From Aquimarina aquimarini (GTDB lineage Bacteria > Bacteroidota > Bacteroidia > Flavobacteriales > Flavobacteriaceae): 64,000 bases of DNA. Location of the stretch: assembly GCF_900299535.1 (NCBI RefSeq), contig NZ_OMKE01000009.1:1-64000 (forward strand), given 5' to 3'. Made by a program: the position numbers and the translations under genes. Below, piece after piece: positions 1 to 10,382 of the stretch (the first letter of the stretch is position 1; each line of letters opens with the position of its first letter). Below the pieces are notes generated by a model. It ran no database searches. It saw only the letters and a program-made list of their open reading frames with translations, and was not told the origin of the DNA.

Positions 1-627
1 ACATTAGCTACTACTTGATTAGCAACTGTATAATCACATCCATCAGTAGGGTTAGTAGTATCGGTAATTTCTTGTCCGTTAGTTACTCCATCACCATCAC
101 AATCTAGTGCGTTCCATGCTGTACTAACATTAGCTATTACTTGATTAGCAACTGTATAATCACATCCATCAGTAGGATTAGTAGTATCGGTAATTTCTTG
201 ACCGTTAGTTACGCCATCGCCATCACAATCTAGTGCGTTCCATGCAATACTTGGCGTAGTATCCTGATTGGCGGCTACTAAACTACAATTACCTGTTGGA
301 TCTGTAGTATCGGTTATTTCTTGACCGTTAGTCACTCCATCACCATCACAATCTAGTGCGTTCCATGCTGTACTAACATTAGCTACTACTTGATTAGCAA
401 CTGTATAATCACATCCATCAGTAGGATTAGTAGTATCGGTAATTTCTTGACCATTGGTTACACCATCACCATCACAATCCAATGCATTCCAAGCTGTACT
501 CACATTGGCTATTACTTGATTGGCAATTGTATAATCACACCCATCATTTGGATTGGTAGTATCGGTAATTTCTTGACTGTTTGTAACACCATCACCATCT
601 GAGTCTCTATCATCGATTGCATCTCTA
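1..627 (-). repeat. tandem 126-bp (42-codon) repeats inside the surface protein gene
   Basis: Five units are visible, starting at 1, 127, 253, 376 and 502; the unit at 253 is 123 bp (41 codons) and more diverged. Units at 1, 127 and 376 are nearly identical at the DNA level. Each encodes [15 protein letters not shown], then [13 protein letters not shown], then [11 protein letters not shown], with two cysteines 21 residues apart in most copies. The array continues beyond the left edge. Near-identity of DNA suggests recent unit gain or gene conversion. Confidence 0.9.
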
Positions 628-2411
628 TAATCTACATCTTGTGTAGCAACATCGCTATCGGTATCAGGAAAATTATCTGCTTGAGTATTATCAAAGCTAC
701 CATTTACATCAACATAATCATCTCCATTATCATATGCATTATCCAAACCATTTACTCCTTCTGTCCCTGATAAAGTAAGTCCTGCTTCTGTGGTATCATT
801 TCCCCCTTCATTATCTGAATTTAAATCAAGATAATCAGGATTATCGATCATATCTGTATTTTCTGGTGTTACTCCTCCTAAGTAGGCAGAATTCACTCCA
901 TTATTAGTAATATAAGTTGCTGCATTATCTGAATTGGGAGCAATATACCCATTTGTAGTCTGCCCCTCTATATTGTCTGGAATACCATCTCCATCTGCAT
1001 CTAAATCTTCTGGATCAAAAATTCCATCATTATCAAAATCAGTACATGTCAATAACCTAAAAGACCTCCATGCAATCCCAGAAGAAAGTCCTGTTAAATT
1101 TAATATCTCAACTTTTGTAACATCATGTAAATCCATTGCTATATCAAAAGGATTTCCTCCTGCATTTCCATTAGGTACACTTATCGAAGATATGGTTCCT
1201 ATTAATACATCTGCACTGTTATAAAAATTGATTGTTCCTATCGTATTTATTGCTTGCGGGTCTCCTAATAAACTACCTGCATTATTATATATACGAAGTG
1301 CCTGTAATCTTGATGAAGGGTATGTATATGTTAAGTCTGTATATCCTCCTGATGGAGCTGCATCTGCAATAAAAGTCCCTAAATTACCATCAGCTGTATT
1401 TGCTAATGCTCCTGGGGGATCAGTACCATTATTTGGGTTGTTAAAATCATTATCTGTACTTGTTACGCCTGTAGGATTTACCTCTACGGATTGACATTCT
1501 ACACTATCTAAAATACCATCATTATCATTATCTAAATCTATATCGTCTGTTACACCATCTCCATCTGTGTCTATGGTTGTTGGTCCTGAACCTCCTGAAA
1601 GCCCTGCAGCTATTCCTTCTGCTTCTCCACAATTTGCTGCTATTGCATCACTCAACCCTGCTGGCCACATTGTACATGTTGCCTGAGTTGCATTGGGTCC
1701 GCAAAGTGTTGCTCCTCCTTCATTTAAACTACTGATTGTATTCATTGCAATCCAATTCACACTTGCTGATGTCGTTAATATAGACCCTGCTCCCCCACTA
1801 ACTTGCGCTTTATCAATAAAATAAGCTTTACAACTTCCGTCTCCAGTATATACTACACTTGGATATGTAGTTGATTGTTGTGTAAATGTAGAACATACTT
1901 CGACCACAGAGCAATTATTCATTTCTATTGTAGAGCTATGACCTGGGTTAAGGTTTCCAAAAAAGGTAGGGTCATTTTGTGTTAACGAACCATTGATAGA
2001 GAAAAAAGAACCAGCTCCTAATCGTAATAAAGAAGTTATTGCCGTTCCAAAAATTCCTATCTCAGAAGACCCTACATAACTAATTCCTGCTCCATCATTA
2101 ACAATTACTGTACCTTGAATGGTAAGGACTCCATTACCTTTTAATTCAAATCCTGACTCTATATGTAATTCTCCTCCTCCTTGAATTAGTAGGTTACCAT
2201 TACCGATATCAAAATCCTGACTCAGGCAATAAACCTGACCAGAAGTTATCGTATTAGTAGGATTACTGGCAAAATCAATTGCCCCAACAGGGCATTGTGC
2301 ATACATTGTTTCTGAAATAAATAAATTCAAAACAATTCCTATACAAAAAAGGTAAAATATCCTTTTTGTAATCTTCAGTTTTTTTAAAATGGTTAAGTAA
2401 TAATCATCCAT
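1..2411 (-). CDS. large secreted surface protein with Asp-rich repeats (C-terminus outside window)
   Basis: Open without a stop from the ATG at 2411 to the window edge, so at least 803 residues are visible and the C-terminus is missing. The N-terminus has a basic stretch, a hydrophobic segment and an Ala-Gln-Cys site typical of an exported protein (residues about 10-38). Residues about 40-230 look like a beta-rich region without a named family. A thrombospondin type 3-like stretch follows ([18 protein letters not shown]), then a beta-rich module, then a second Asp-rich stretch. The visible end consists of near-identical 42-residue repeats built around [19 protein letters not shown]. Such DxDGDG loops bind calcium in known families; here that is inferred. 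It is probably a cell-surface adhesin-like or structural protein, perhaps ending in a type IX secretion signal that cannot be seen. The upstream ATG at about 2426 is followed by a stop after six codons and was not used. Confidence 0.8.
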   Translation of the reverse strand, partial: MDDYYLTILKKLKITKRIFYLFCIGIVLNLFISETMYAQCPVGAIDFASNPTNTITSGQVYCLSQDFDIGNGNLLIQGGGELHIESGFELKGNGVLTIQGTVIVNDGAGISYVGSSEIGIFGTAITSLLRLGAGSFFSINGSLTQNDPTFFGNLNPGHSSTIEMNNCSVVEVCSTFTQQSTTYPSVVYTGDGSCKAYFIDKAQVSGGAGSILTTSASVNWIAMNTISSLNEGGATLCGPNATQATCTMWPAGLSDAIAANCGEAEGIAAGLSGGSGPTTIDTDGDGVTDDIDLDNDNDGILDSVECQSVEVNPTGVTSTDNDFNNPNNGTDPPGALANTADGNLGTFIADAAPSGGYTDLTYTYPSSRLQALRIYNNAGSLLGDPQAINTIGTINFYNSADVLIGTISSISVPNGNAGGNPFDIAMDLHDVTKVEILNLTGLSSGIAWRSFRLLTCTDFDNDGIFDPEDLDADGDGIPDNIEGQTTNGYIAPNSDNAATYITNNGVNSAYLGGVTPENTDMIDNPDYLDLNSDNEGGNDTTEAGLTLSGTEGVNGLDNAYDNGDDYVDVNGSFDNTQADNFPDTDSDVATQDVDYRDAIDDRDSDGDGVTNSQEITDTTNPNDGCDYTIANQVIANVSTAWNALDCDGDGVTNGQEITDTTNPTDGCDYTVANQVVANVSTAWNALDCDGDGVTNGQEITDTTDPTGNCSLVAANQDTTPSIAWNALDCDGDGVTNGQEITDTTNPTDGCDYTVANQVIANVSTAWNALDCDGDGVTNGQEITDTTNPTDGCDYTVANQVVAN

Positions 2412-2867
2412 GTGTATCAGGCTTTATTTTTTGGCTTTGGGCATAAAAATCTTTTTGAATACAATAATATCTTTCACAAGTGACTTTCATCAACTGTAAA
2501 AAACAACTATTCAAAATTCAGTTCAGTTCAAAGGTATTTATATCCTACAACAACCTCTTCTTTATTTCGGTCAAAGAAACCAAAACTATCGACAAAAAGC
2601 AAATTAAGTACGACGAAATACATTTAAAATTAAAAATTCGTACTAAATCAAGTAGTAATCATAAAATTTTAACATAAATGTGTTTATTTGTTAATAATTT
2701 AATAAATAAATATATCCTCTACAAAAAAACAAAACCACCAATTAGACTTCTTAACCTGTTTTACAGACACTTAAACACAAAATTTATAGACATAAAATAA
2801 AAAAAGCTGTCGTTTTTAGACAGCTTCTTTCCTACAATAAAATATTACTCAAAAATTATTTTTATAG
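2412..2867. other. intergenic region between surface protein and pepD
   Basis: 456 bp, very AT-rich. It holds the promoter region of the surface protein gene and the terminator of pepD (2801-2828). A 65-codon plus-strand frame at 2480-2677 has a Lys/Ser/Ile-rich low-complexity product and no clear ribosome site, so I do not call it a gene. Confidence 0.6.
2801..2828 (-). terminator. intrinsic terminator of pepD
   Basis: An 8-bp stem (2804-2811 with 2819-2826) with a 7-nt loop; on the minus strand it is followed by a T-rich tract (A-run at 2794-2805 on the plus strand). It lies 40 bp past the pepD stop. Confidence 0.8.
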
Positions 2868-4328
2868 TTACTTCTTAGGGATTCTTTTTAAAATTTCTTT
2901 TACAAATTTCCAATATTTCTGCACAGACGAGATGCTTGCTCTTTCATCTGGTGAATGCGCTCCTAATATAGTAGGGCCAAAAGAGATCATATCCATATCA
3001 GGGTAATTCTGTCCTAATATACCACATTCTAATCCTGCATGACAAGCAGCTACATGAGCTTTTTCTCCATAAAGATTTTCATATAATTCATCCATTACTT
3101 GTAGAATTGGAGAATCCATATTTGGTGCCCAGCCTGGATAATCTCCACCAGTAGTAACCTCACAGCCGATTAATTCAAATGTAGCTCTTAATTTATTTAC
3201 CAGATCCATTTTTGATGACTCTACACTACTTCTAGTAAGACATTCTATTATAACCTCACCATCTACCAGAGTTACTTTGGCTACATTATTAGAAGTTTCT
3301 ACCAAATCAGGAATTGACGCACTCATAGTATACACACCATTATGTACTGCATATAATGCTTTTAATAAAGCTTCTTGTGCATCTGGATTTATAACTTCTT
3401 TTGGTACATCTATAGTATTAATTTCTATTTCCAAATCTGGATCAACTATAGCTAGTTCTTTTTTAACTGTAGATGACAATTCTTTTATTTCAAATTCAAA
3501 AGCTTTTGCGTGTACTGCGTCTACAACTACAATAGCAAAACTTTCTCTAGGAATTGCATTGCGTAAACTTCCTCCTTTTAATTCACTGATTTGAAGACCA
3601 AAATCATCAAAACCATCAAACAACAATCTATTCATAATTTTATTGGCATTACCCAATCCTTTATGAATATCCATACCTGAATGTCCTCCACTAAGACCTT
3701 TGACCGCAATGGTATACCCCAATTTATTATCTCCAACCTCTTCTTTTACATAAGTAGTTTTTGCTGTAACATCAACTCCTCCAGCGCAACCTACACCTAT
3801 TTCATCATCTTCTTCTGTATCCAGATTCAATAATATATCTCCTTGCAACCATCCTCCTTCTAACCCCATAGCTCCAGTCATTCCAGTCTCTTCATCTATA
3901 GTAAACAAAGCTTCAATTGCTGGGTGTTCTATTTTTGTAGATTCTAGAATAGCCATAATAGTAGCAACTCCTAATCCATTATCAGCTCCAAGTGTAGTAC
4001 CTCTTGCCCTTACCCAATCTTCATCTATGTACATTTCTATACCTTGAGTGTCAAAATCAAAATCAGTATCTGCGTTTTTTTGATGCACCATATCCAAATG
4101 TGATTGCATCACTACAGTTTTACAATCTTCCATTCCTGATGTAGCGTTTTTTTTGATTAAAACATTACCTACTTTATCTACTTCTGTTACTAAACCTAGA
4201 GATTCTCCAAAATTTTTCATAAACGCTATTACGCGCTCTTCTTTTTTTGAAGGTCGAGGGACAGCATTAAGATCTGCAAATTTATTCCAAAGGCTATTAG
4301 GCTCTAAACCTCTTATTTCTGAGTTCAT
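2868..4328 (-). CDS. pepD: aminoacyl-histidine dipeptidase (M20C, Xaa-His dipeptidase)
   Basis: Cytosolic zinc dipeptidase that cleaves dipeptides such as Xaa-His and releases amino acids from peptides taken up by the cell. Family signs are the metal-site motif SHLDMVHQK (His77, Asp79), GADNG with the bridging Asp116, DEETG with Glu146-Glu147, and a GGHSGMDIHKG motif in the lid/dimerisation part near residue 220. At 486 residues it has the full family length. The ATG at 4328 gives a normal N-terminus (MNSEIRGLEP) and no signal peptide. It stands alone with its own terminator; the neighbour on the right is divergent with a 155-bp shared upstream region. Confidence 0.95.
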   Translation of the reverse strand: MNSEIRGLEPNSLWNKFADLNAVPRPSKKEERVIAFMKNFGESLGLVTEVDKVGNVLIKKNATSGMEDCKTVVMQSHLDMVHQKNADTDFDFDTQGIEMYIDEDWVRARGTTLGADNGLGVATIMAILESTKIEHPAIEALFTIDEETGMTGAMGLEGGWLQGDILLNLDTEEDDEIGVGCAGGVDVTAKTTYVKEEVGDNKLGYTIAVKGLSGGHSGMDIHKGLGNANKIMNRLLFDGFDDFGLQISELKGGSLRNAIPRESFAIVVVDAVHAKAFEFEIKELSSTVKKELAIVDPDLEIEINTIDVPKEVINPDAQEALLKALYAVHNGVYTMSASIPDLVETSNNVAKVTLVDGEVIIECLTRSSVESSKMDLVNKLRATFELIGCEVTTGGDYPGWAPNMDSPILQVMDELYENLYGEKAHVAACHAGLECGILGQNYPDMDMISFGPTILGAHSPDERASISSVQKYWKFVKEILKRIPKK

Positions 4329-4483
4329 AGGTATAATTTTATTAATTAATGCAAAATTCTATATTTTAAATTAAGTATCAAAGTTTATATGGTTCAAAGT
4401 CATAAACTATAAAGGAAAACTAAAGGATACTAAAAATCTCTTAATTTTTATTCTTAATTAAGAATTGTAAATATCTTTACCCT

Positions 4484-5548
4484 ATGCAATCAAAGACAAA
4501 ATTATATCTTACTCTATTATTTCCTGTCCAAATAATCTTAATCAAGATTATTTCTTTTTTTCCTGAATATATAGAACGGTTTTATAGTAATGGCCTTTTT
4601 ATTTATATTTCTAAAGCATTACGCTATGTATTTGGATGGCTACCTTTTTCTTTTGGAGATGTTTTATATTGTTTTCTGATTATCATGTTGATACGCTTTT
4701 TATTTAAAAAAGTATTTATAAAGCATATTGTCTGGAAAGAGGTATTATTAGATATCGGGGCAACACTATCTATCGTCTATGCATGCTTTCATATTCTTTG
4801 GGGAATAAATTATTATAGATTACCGCTACACGAAATATTACAAATAGAAGATGAATACACAGAGGGTGAATTAATTAAAGTTTCTGAAAAGTTAATTCAA
4901 AAAGCGAATTATTTACATACACAGTTAGAACAAAATGATTCTTTACTAATACAGATACCATATTCTAAAAACGAAATATTCAAAAAAACAGTTACTGCAT
5001 ACGATCAACTTCAAAAAACATTACCTTCTTTACATTATCACCCTAAAAGTATTAAAACTTCATTATTAAGCGTTCCCCTTACCTATATGGGTTTTAGCGG
5101 ATACTTGAATCCGATCACTAATGAAGCACAAGTAAATGGACTCATACTTACTTATAAGACCCCTACAACCAGTTGTCATGAAGAGGCACATCAATTAGGT
5201 TTTGCTAAAGAAAATGAAGCCAATTTTATAGCAGCACTAGCTACAATGACCTATAACGATAAATATTTCAATTATAGTGGAACTACCTTTGCTCTAAAAT
5301 TTTGTTTAAATGATCTATATCTTCGTAATGAAGAAAAAGCAATTTGCCTTATTGAAAAACTAAGACCTGGTATACGTAAAAATTACCAAGAAGTAAATAC
5401 ATTCTGGGAATCTTATGAGAATCCTCTAGAGCCTATATTCAAAAGTACTTATGATAGTTATCTAAAGGCCAACAACCAGCCGGATGGCATGGAAACCTAC
5501 AGCTATGTAGTAGCCTTATTAGTAAACTATTATAAAACCAGGCTTTAA
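4484..5548 (+). CDS. DUF3810 family membrane protein, putative zinc metallopeptidase
   Basis: 354 residues with three N-terminal membrane segments (about 8-28, 58-76 and 88-108), then a soluble part carrying an HExxH motif (His232-Glu233-Glu234-Ala235-His236) followed by ENEAN, where Glu245 could be the third zinc ligand. This matches the DUF3810 family, found in Bacteroidota and Firmicutes and of unproven function; peptidase activity is inferred from the motif only. The gene ends 3 bp before the stop of the convergent downstream gene. A decayed copy of its last 24 codons lies at 6414-6488, so the 3' end took part in a local duplication. Confidence 0.85.
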   Translation: MQSKTKLYLTLLFPVQIILIKIISFFPEYIERFYSNGLFIYISKALRYVFGWLPFSFGDVLYCFLIIMLIRFLFKKVFIKHIVWKEVLLDIGATLSIVYACFHILWGINYYRLPLHEILQIEDEYTEGELIKVSEKLIQKANYLHTQLEQNDSLLIQIPYSKNEIFKKTVTAYDQLQKTLPSLHYHPKSIKTSLLSVPLTYMGFSGYLNPITNEAQVNGLILTYKTPTTSCHEEAHQLGFAKENEANFIAALATMTYNDKYFNYSGTTFALKFCLNDLYLRNEEKAICLIEKLRPGIRKNYQEVNTFWESYENPLEPIFKSTYDSYLKANNQPDGMETYSYVVALLVNYYKTRL

Positions 5549-5551
5549 GAT

Positions 5552-6262
5552 TTATATAGATAATGTGTTATAATAGTCTATAATCTTTACCAAATCTGCT
5601 TCTTTTTTGAAACTTAATTTTTTTGAAGACGCAAATTCTTTTACTTCATCCTCCTTATCTTTTAAAACAGCAAGAATATTTTTCTTTTTTAATTTGATTT
5701 GCTCTAACCCTCCCTTTTTATTTTTAATGTAATAAACATGATTATTAACAAAACTTGGAGGTATATATTGACTATAGCTAGATTCTGGCTCAGTTGCAGC
5801 TCTCACTTTCTTTTTTACTTTTAATGCTAAGGATACATTTTTATTTTTGTTAAAAACGATAATATATCCATTATTATCAGATAGTTTATACTCATAATCA
5901 TCCAAAACTATTCTTACATTTTCTTTTTTCAAAAGAGCAAAAGTCTTATTGTCTTCTAATACTTCTATTTCATCTGCATATGCATTATACTTTATCGCGT
6001 ATTTATGAATCATTTTATCATTATCATAAATCTTTGCTATTTTATAATCATCTTCATGATACTTACTTCCTGTAATAGATTTTTCATCATATTTTTTTGC
6101 TATCGGTCTAGCATATTCATTTAGTATAACAAAAGTATCATTATCATTAATTCCAATATTTTGATGTCTATTAGGTAAATTTGATTCTTCTGCTTCTTGA
6201 GCTACTAATTGTAGATTTAAAAATAGAATTACTATAATAACAACTTTTCTTATAACTGACAT
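5552..6262 (-). CDS. secreted protein of unknown function, paralogue of the gene at 6499-7182
   Basis: 236 residues with an N-terminal signal peptide (hydrophobic residues about 7-20, then VAQ). No named family is recognised. The C-terminal 45 residues are very similar to those of the next gene (FKKEADLVKIIDYYNTL against FKKESDLVKIIKYYNTL), and the central SSY...P...Y pattern and IKLKKK motif also match, so the two are tandem paralogues. The mature part is rich in Lys, Asp and Tyr and has repeated hydrophobic strand-like pieces, suggesting a periplasmic or surface beta-rich protein. It converges on the DUF3810 gene with only 3 bp between the stops. Confidence 0.8.
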   Translation of the reverse strand: MSVIRKVVIIVILFLNLQLVAQEAEESNLPNRHQNIGINDNDTFVILNEYARPIAKKYDEKSITGSKYHEDDYKIAKIYDNDKMIHKYAIKYNAYADEIEVLEDNKTFALLKKENVRIVLDDYEYKLSDNNGYIIVFNKNKNVSLALKVKKKVRAATEPESSYSQYIPPSFVNNHVYYIKNKKGGLEQIKLKKKNILAVLKDKEDEVKEFASSKKLSFKKEADLVKIIDYYNTLSI

Positions 6263-6413
6263 AATTATTTTATTTATTGTGTTTATTACTGTGCGTCATA
6301 ACGGAGCAAATTGTTACCTAACTTCCTTAAGAAATCTGCTCTTCTTCACACGTTTTATTAGAATTAACTCCTTTATAATAAAACAAATATATAAAACTTT
6401 TTAATTTACGATC

Positions 6414-6488
6414 AATCAACCTAAAGGAATAGAAATTTACAGCTATATAGTAATTCTAACAATTAATTATTATAAATCCAGATTTTAA
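6414..6488 (+). pseudogene. remnant of the DUF3810 gene 3' end
   Basis: Reading from 6414 the plus strand encodes NQPKGIEIYSYIVILTINYY then KSRF and a stop. The end of the intact gene reads NQPDGMETYSYVVALLVNYY then KTRL and a stop. The match covers 24 codons with conservative changes and the stop in the same place. As at the intact locus, the stop is followed within about 10 bp by the stop of a convergent paralogous secreted-protein gene. No upstream coding part is recognisable. Confidence 0.85.
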
Positions 6489-6498
6489 CAAATCAAAT

Positions 6499-7182
6499 TT
6501 ATAGCGTAAGCGTATTGTAATATTTTATAATCTTTACTAAATCTGATTCTTTTTTAAAACTTAATTTTCTTGATTTTGCAAATTTTTCAAGCTCTTCTTT
6601 TTTACCTAAGGTTTTTAATATTTCCTTTTTCTTAAGTTTTATATCTGTCACTACTTTATCTTTATTGTTTATTATAAAATATTTGTAGTTTTCAATATAT
6701 CTAGAAGGAGTACTTGATTCATAACTGCTTGTTGCTTGTTTTCCTTCTCTTATTTTCTTAATAGCTAATAAACCTAAAGAAAACATACCTTTATTATATA
6801 CTAGAAAAAACTTCTTATCACCTTTATGATCAAACAACCTGTAGCTATACTTATTAAGTTTTACCTCCATATCATCTAACTTTAATAGATTATATCTTTT
6901 ATCTTTTTCGAGATATTCTATTTCTTCATTAAAACCATTATATTTAACCAAACATTTCTTAACTGGTTTACCCTTAATGTACACAGTTGCGATTTGATCC
7001 CTTTCCTCATAATACTGATGTCCTTTAATCACTTCATCTGTACTGTTATTTCTCACAATCATTGTAGAACCAAAAGGGCTAATTACATTATTACTTCCAG
7101 GATCAGAAACATTTCCTGTAATTTCTTGTGCTATTAACAGAGTACTGTTTAAAATTAAAAATAGAGTAAAAATAGTTTTCAT
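6499..7182 (-). CDS. secreted protein of unknown function, paralogue of the gene at 5552-6262
   Basis: 227 residues with a signal peptide (MKTIFTLFLILNSTLLIAQ). It shares its C-terminal third and the overall pattern with the previous gene (ILKTLGKKEELEKFAKSRK against ILAVLKDKEDEVKEFASSKK) but differs widely in the middle, so the duplication is not recent. Function is unknown; export to the periplasm or surface is inferred from the signal peptide. It is divergent from the amidohydrolase gene at 7339, sharing a 156-bp upstream region. Confidence 0.8.
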   Translation of the reverse strand: MKTIFTLFLILNSTLLIAQEITGNVSDPGSNNVISPFGSTMIVRNNSTDEVIKGHQYYEERDQIATVYIKGKPVKKCLVKYNGFNEEIEYLEKDKRYNLLKLDDMEVKLNKYSYRLFDHKGDKKFFLVYNKGMFSLGLLAIKKIREGKQATSSYESSTPSRYIENYKYFIINNKDKVVTDIKLKKKEILKTLGKKEELEKFAKSRKLSFKKESDLVKIIKYYNTLTL

Positions 7183-7338
7183 TAAATTAAGAGTTTGGTT
7201 ATTAAATTTCGCCCAAAAATCTAAAAATCAGTATAACTGACAACCTTATTAATGTTAAAACAATCCTAATTAACAATACCATTTTATCTCAACTCCTATC
7301 TTTAAACCGTATTCTAACACTTTACACTGCTAAACATT

Positions 7339-10320
7339 ATGAAAAAACTTCTATTATCACTTACAGTGATATTTGGAATTATGAATTCTTATAGTCAAGA
7401 TTATTTCCCAAAAAATGACGGAGTAAATACGACAAATTCTAATTACACTGTATTCAAAAATGCAACTATTCATACGACTCCTGATACTGAGATCAAAAAT
7501 GGTTTTTTAGTTGTTCAGAAAGGACGAATCATCGAGGTTGGAAATGCTGTTTCTATTCCTACCAATAGTGTAGTTATTGATCTCAAAGGAAAACATATCT
7601 ATGCTTCCTTTATAGATCCATTCACCAATTTTGGTATCAAAAAACCTAAAAGTAAAGGAGGAAGTCCATTTGCTGGTAATCCTCAATATGGTGCTTCGCG
7701 AGAAGGTTATTACTGGAATGATCATATACGGCCAGAAACAAATGCTTTATCTCATTTTAAGTATGATACAAAAAAGGCTGACGAATATATAAAACAAGGA
7801 TATGGAGTACTTAACACACATATGCCAGATGGTATTGTACGAGGTACTGGACTACTTGTAGCTCTAAATAACAAGGGGCCCGAAGGCAGTCGTTTGGTAA
7901 GTGATCGATCTTCTCAATTTTTATCTTTTTCCAAAAGTAACCAAAGTAAACAACTCTACCCTACTTCATTGATGGGAGCTATAGCATTATTAAAACAAAT
8001 GTACCATGATGCTAATTGGTATGCTACAGGTAATTCTACAAATAAAGACCTAGCACTAGAAGCATTGCAAAGGAATAAAAAATTACCTCAGGTTTTTGAA
8101 GCTGGAAGCCGAATAAATAGTTTTAGAGCCGATAAAATTGGTGATCAATTCAATACTCAATATATACTTGTAGGAGGAGGGGATGAATATGCTAGAATTG
8201 ACAAAGTAAAGACGACCAATGCTCAATATATTATCCCTCTTAATTTTCCTGAAGCATATGATGTCTCTGATCCTTTTATGGCAAACCTAGTAAGTCTAGG
8301 AGATATGCGCCACTGGAATCAAGCTCCCACAAATCCATCTGTACTAGCAAAAAACAACATCACTTTTTCTTTGACCACTCATAAACTCAAAAATATAGCA
8401 GACTTAAAAAATCGTATTGCAAAAGCAATTGAATATGGTCTAGATAAAAAAACTGCTATTGCAGCTTTGACTACAATACCTGCACAAATGCTTGGAAAAA
8501 GTGATCTTCTAGGAAGTCTCAAAAAAGGAAGTTATGCTAATTTCTTGATTACAAAAAGTGAATTGTTTTCAAAAGAAAATATTATTTACGAAAACTGGGT
8601 ACAAGGATATAAAAATGTAATTCATGATATGAATATTACCGATATCAACGGAGAATATGAGGTTGTTATCACTGGTAAAACCTATGACCTATCTATTTCA
8701 GGAGAATCATCAAAACCTAAAGCTGAAATTAAAATCGACGAGATCAAACTTGGAACCAAAATTAATTATAAGGATGATTGGGTAACCATTACGTTTACTG
8801 ATAAAGATACTACCAAAACACAGTACACTAGATTAAGTACAACTATTGGAGATACTCCAAAATTTTGGAAAGGAAAAGCTATTCTACCCAATGGATCTCA
8901 TACTGCTTTTACTGCAAAAAGAAAAACTGAAAATACATCTCAAAAAAAGAATGATAAAAAACCAGCTATTGATCAAAACGAAGTCTTACCAGTTACCTAT
9001 CCAAATATAGCTTATGGTAATTCACAATTACCTACTTCTAAATCTATACTATTCAAAAATGCTACGGTATGGACTAATGAAAAAGATGGTATTTTAAATG
9101 AGACTGATGTCCTTATAAAAAATGGAAAAATAGCTGCAATTGGTAAAAATCTAAATTCTGGTAATGCTACAGTAATTGATGCTACTGGAAAACATCTTAC
9201 TTCTGGAATTATTGATGAGCATTCTCACATTGCCGCTGCAGCAATTAATGAGGCTGGTCATAACTCTTCTGCAGAAGTAACTATTGAAGATGTAATATCA
9301 CCTGATGATATTAACATATATAGAAATCTTGCAGGCGGTGTTACAACTATTCAGATACTTCATGGCTCTGCTAATCCAATAGGAGGCCGCTCTGCAATCA
9401 TAAAATTAAAATGGGGAGAAAATGCAGATAATCTTATTTATTCAGACACTCCAAAATTCATCAAGTTTGCATTGGGTGAAAATGTAAAGCAAAGTAATTG
9501 GCAAAGCTTTAGTCGTTTTCCTCAATCAAGAATGGGAGTCGAACAATTATATATAGATTATTTCTCTCGTGCAAAAGCATATGAAAAACTTAAAAATAGC
9601 GGCAAGCCATATCGCAAGGATATCGAAATGGAAACTATTCTGGAAATTGTAAATGGTAAACGCCATATAAGTTGCCATTCTTATGTACAGAGTGAAATCA
9701 ATATGCTTATGAAAGTGGCTGAAAAATTTAATTTTAAGATTAACACCTTTACTCATATTCTAGAAGGATATAAAGTTGCAGACAAAATGGCTGCTCACGG
9801 TGTTGGAGGATCTACCTTCTCTGATTGGTGGGCTTATAAGTATGAGGTGAATGACGCTATTCCTTACAATGCTGCCATCATGCACAAACAAGGAGTTCTT
9901 ACAGCCATCAATAGTGATGATGCAGAGATGTCTCGTCGCCTTAATCAGGAAGCTGCAAAATCAGTGAAATATGGTGGAGTTAGTGAGGAAGATGCTTTAA
10001 AATTTGTAACTCTTAATCCTGCTAAATTATTACATATTGATGATAAAGTTGGTAGTATTAAAATAGGTAAAGATGCTGACTTGGTATTATGGACAGGTCA
10101 TCCTCTATCTATCTATTCTAAAGCTGAAAAAACAATAATAGAAGGGGCTGTTTATTTTGATCTTGAAAAAGACAAAGCCAAAAGAAACTCTATTGAAAAT
10201 GAGAAAAATAAGATTTCTACAATGATGCTTAAAGCAAAAAACAGTGGTCTCAAAACGCAACCTGCCAGAAAAAAAGAAAAGCAACATTTTGAATGTGAAA
10301 CCTTAGAAACTATTCATTAA
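7339..10320 (+). CDS. exported two-module amidohydrolase (inactive N-module, intact C-module)
   Basis: 993 residues with a signal peptide (MKKLLLSLTVIFGIMNSYSQ). Two amidohydrolase-superfamily modules follow each other. The C-terminal module (about 565-960) keeps the metal and catalytic ligands: DEHSH (His628, His630), ISCHS (His780), FTHILEG (His806) and NSDDAEM (Asp860), and resembles imidazolonepropionase-like hydrolases. The N-terminal module (about 30-430) has the same frame (GKHIY then FIDPFTNFG) but Phe95 and Asn97 in place of the HxH and Gly or Thr at the later ligand positions, so it should be catalytically inactive. The substrate is unknown. The next gene, 62 bp on, encodes a third related module, and the pair probably forms one transcript. 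Confidence 0.85.
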   Translation: MKKLLLSLTVIFGIMNSYSQDYFPKNDGVNTTNSNYTVFKNATIHTTPDTEIKNGFLVVQKGRIIEVGNAVSIPTNSVVIDLKGKHIYASFIDPFTNFGIKKPKSKGGSPFAGNPQYGASREGYYWNDHIRPETNALSHFKYDTKKADEYIKQGYGVLNTHMPDGIVRGTGLLVALNNKGPEGSRLVSDRSSQFLSFSKSNQSKQLYPTSLMGAIALLKQMYHDANWYATGNSTNKDLALEALQRNKKLPQVFEAGSRINSFRADKIGDQFNTQYILVGGGDEYARIDKVKTTNAQYIIPLNFPEAYDVSDPFMANLVSLGDMRHWNQAPTNPSVLAKNNITFSLTTHKLKNIADLKNRIAKAIEYGLDKKTAIAALTTIPAQMLGKSDLLGSLKKGSYANFLITKSELFSKENIIYENWVQGYKNVIHDMNITDINGEYEVVITGKTYDLSISGESSKPKAEIKIDEIKLGTKINYKDDWVTITFTDKDTTKTQYTRLSTTIGDTPKFWKGKAILPNGSHTAFTAKRKTENTSQKKNDKKPAIDQNEVLPVTYPNIAYGNSQLPTSKSILFKNATVWTNEKDGILNETDVLIKNGKIAAIGKNLNSGNATVIDATGKHLTSGIIDEHSHIAAAAINEAGHNSSAEVTIEDVISPDDINIYRNLAGGVTTIQILHGSANPIGGRSAIIKLKWGENADNLIYSDTPKFIKFALGENVKQSNWQSFSRFPQSRMGVEQLYIDYFSRAKAYEKLKNSGKPYRKDIEMETILEIVNGKRHISCHSYVQSEINMLMKVAEKFNFKINTFTHILEGYKVADKMAAHGVGGSTFSDWWAYKYEVNDAIPYNAAIMHKQGVLTAINSDDAEMSRRLNQEAAKSVKYGGVSEEDALKFVTLNPAKLLHIDDKVGSIKIGKDADLVLWTGHPLSIYSKAEKTIIEGAVYFDLEKDKAKRNSIENEKNKISTMMLKAKNSGLKTQPARKKEKQHFECETLETIH

Positions 10321-10382
10321 AAAATATATTTTGAGCACCAGTAATCTGGTAATATCAAACTTGAAATTACAATAAAATAAAC

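Noticed and set aside
1..627. Regular repeats that might be a CRISPR array
   Set aside because: The 126-bp units are one continuous coding frame with no short spacer pattern.
934..1494. Two plus-strand frames inside the surface protein gene
   Set aside because: They are antisense shadows of the continuous minus-strand gene.
2480..2677. 65-codon plus-strand reading frame in the intergenic region
   Set aside because: Low-complexity Lys/Ser/Ile-rich product, no ribosome site and no recognisable motif.
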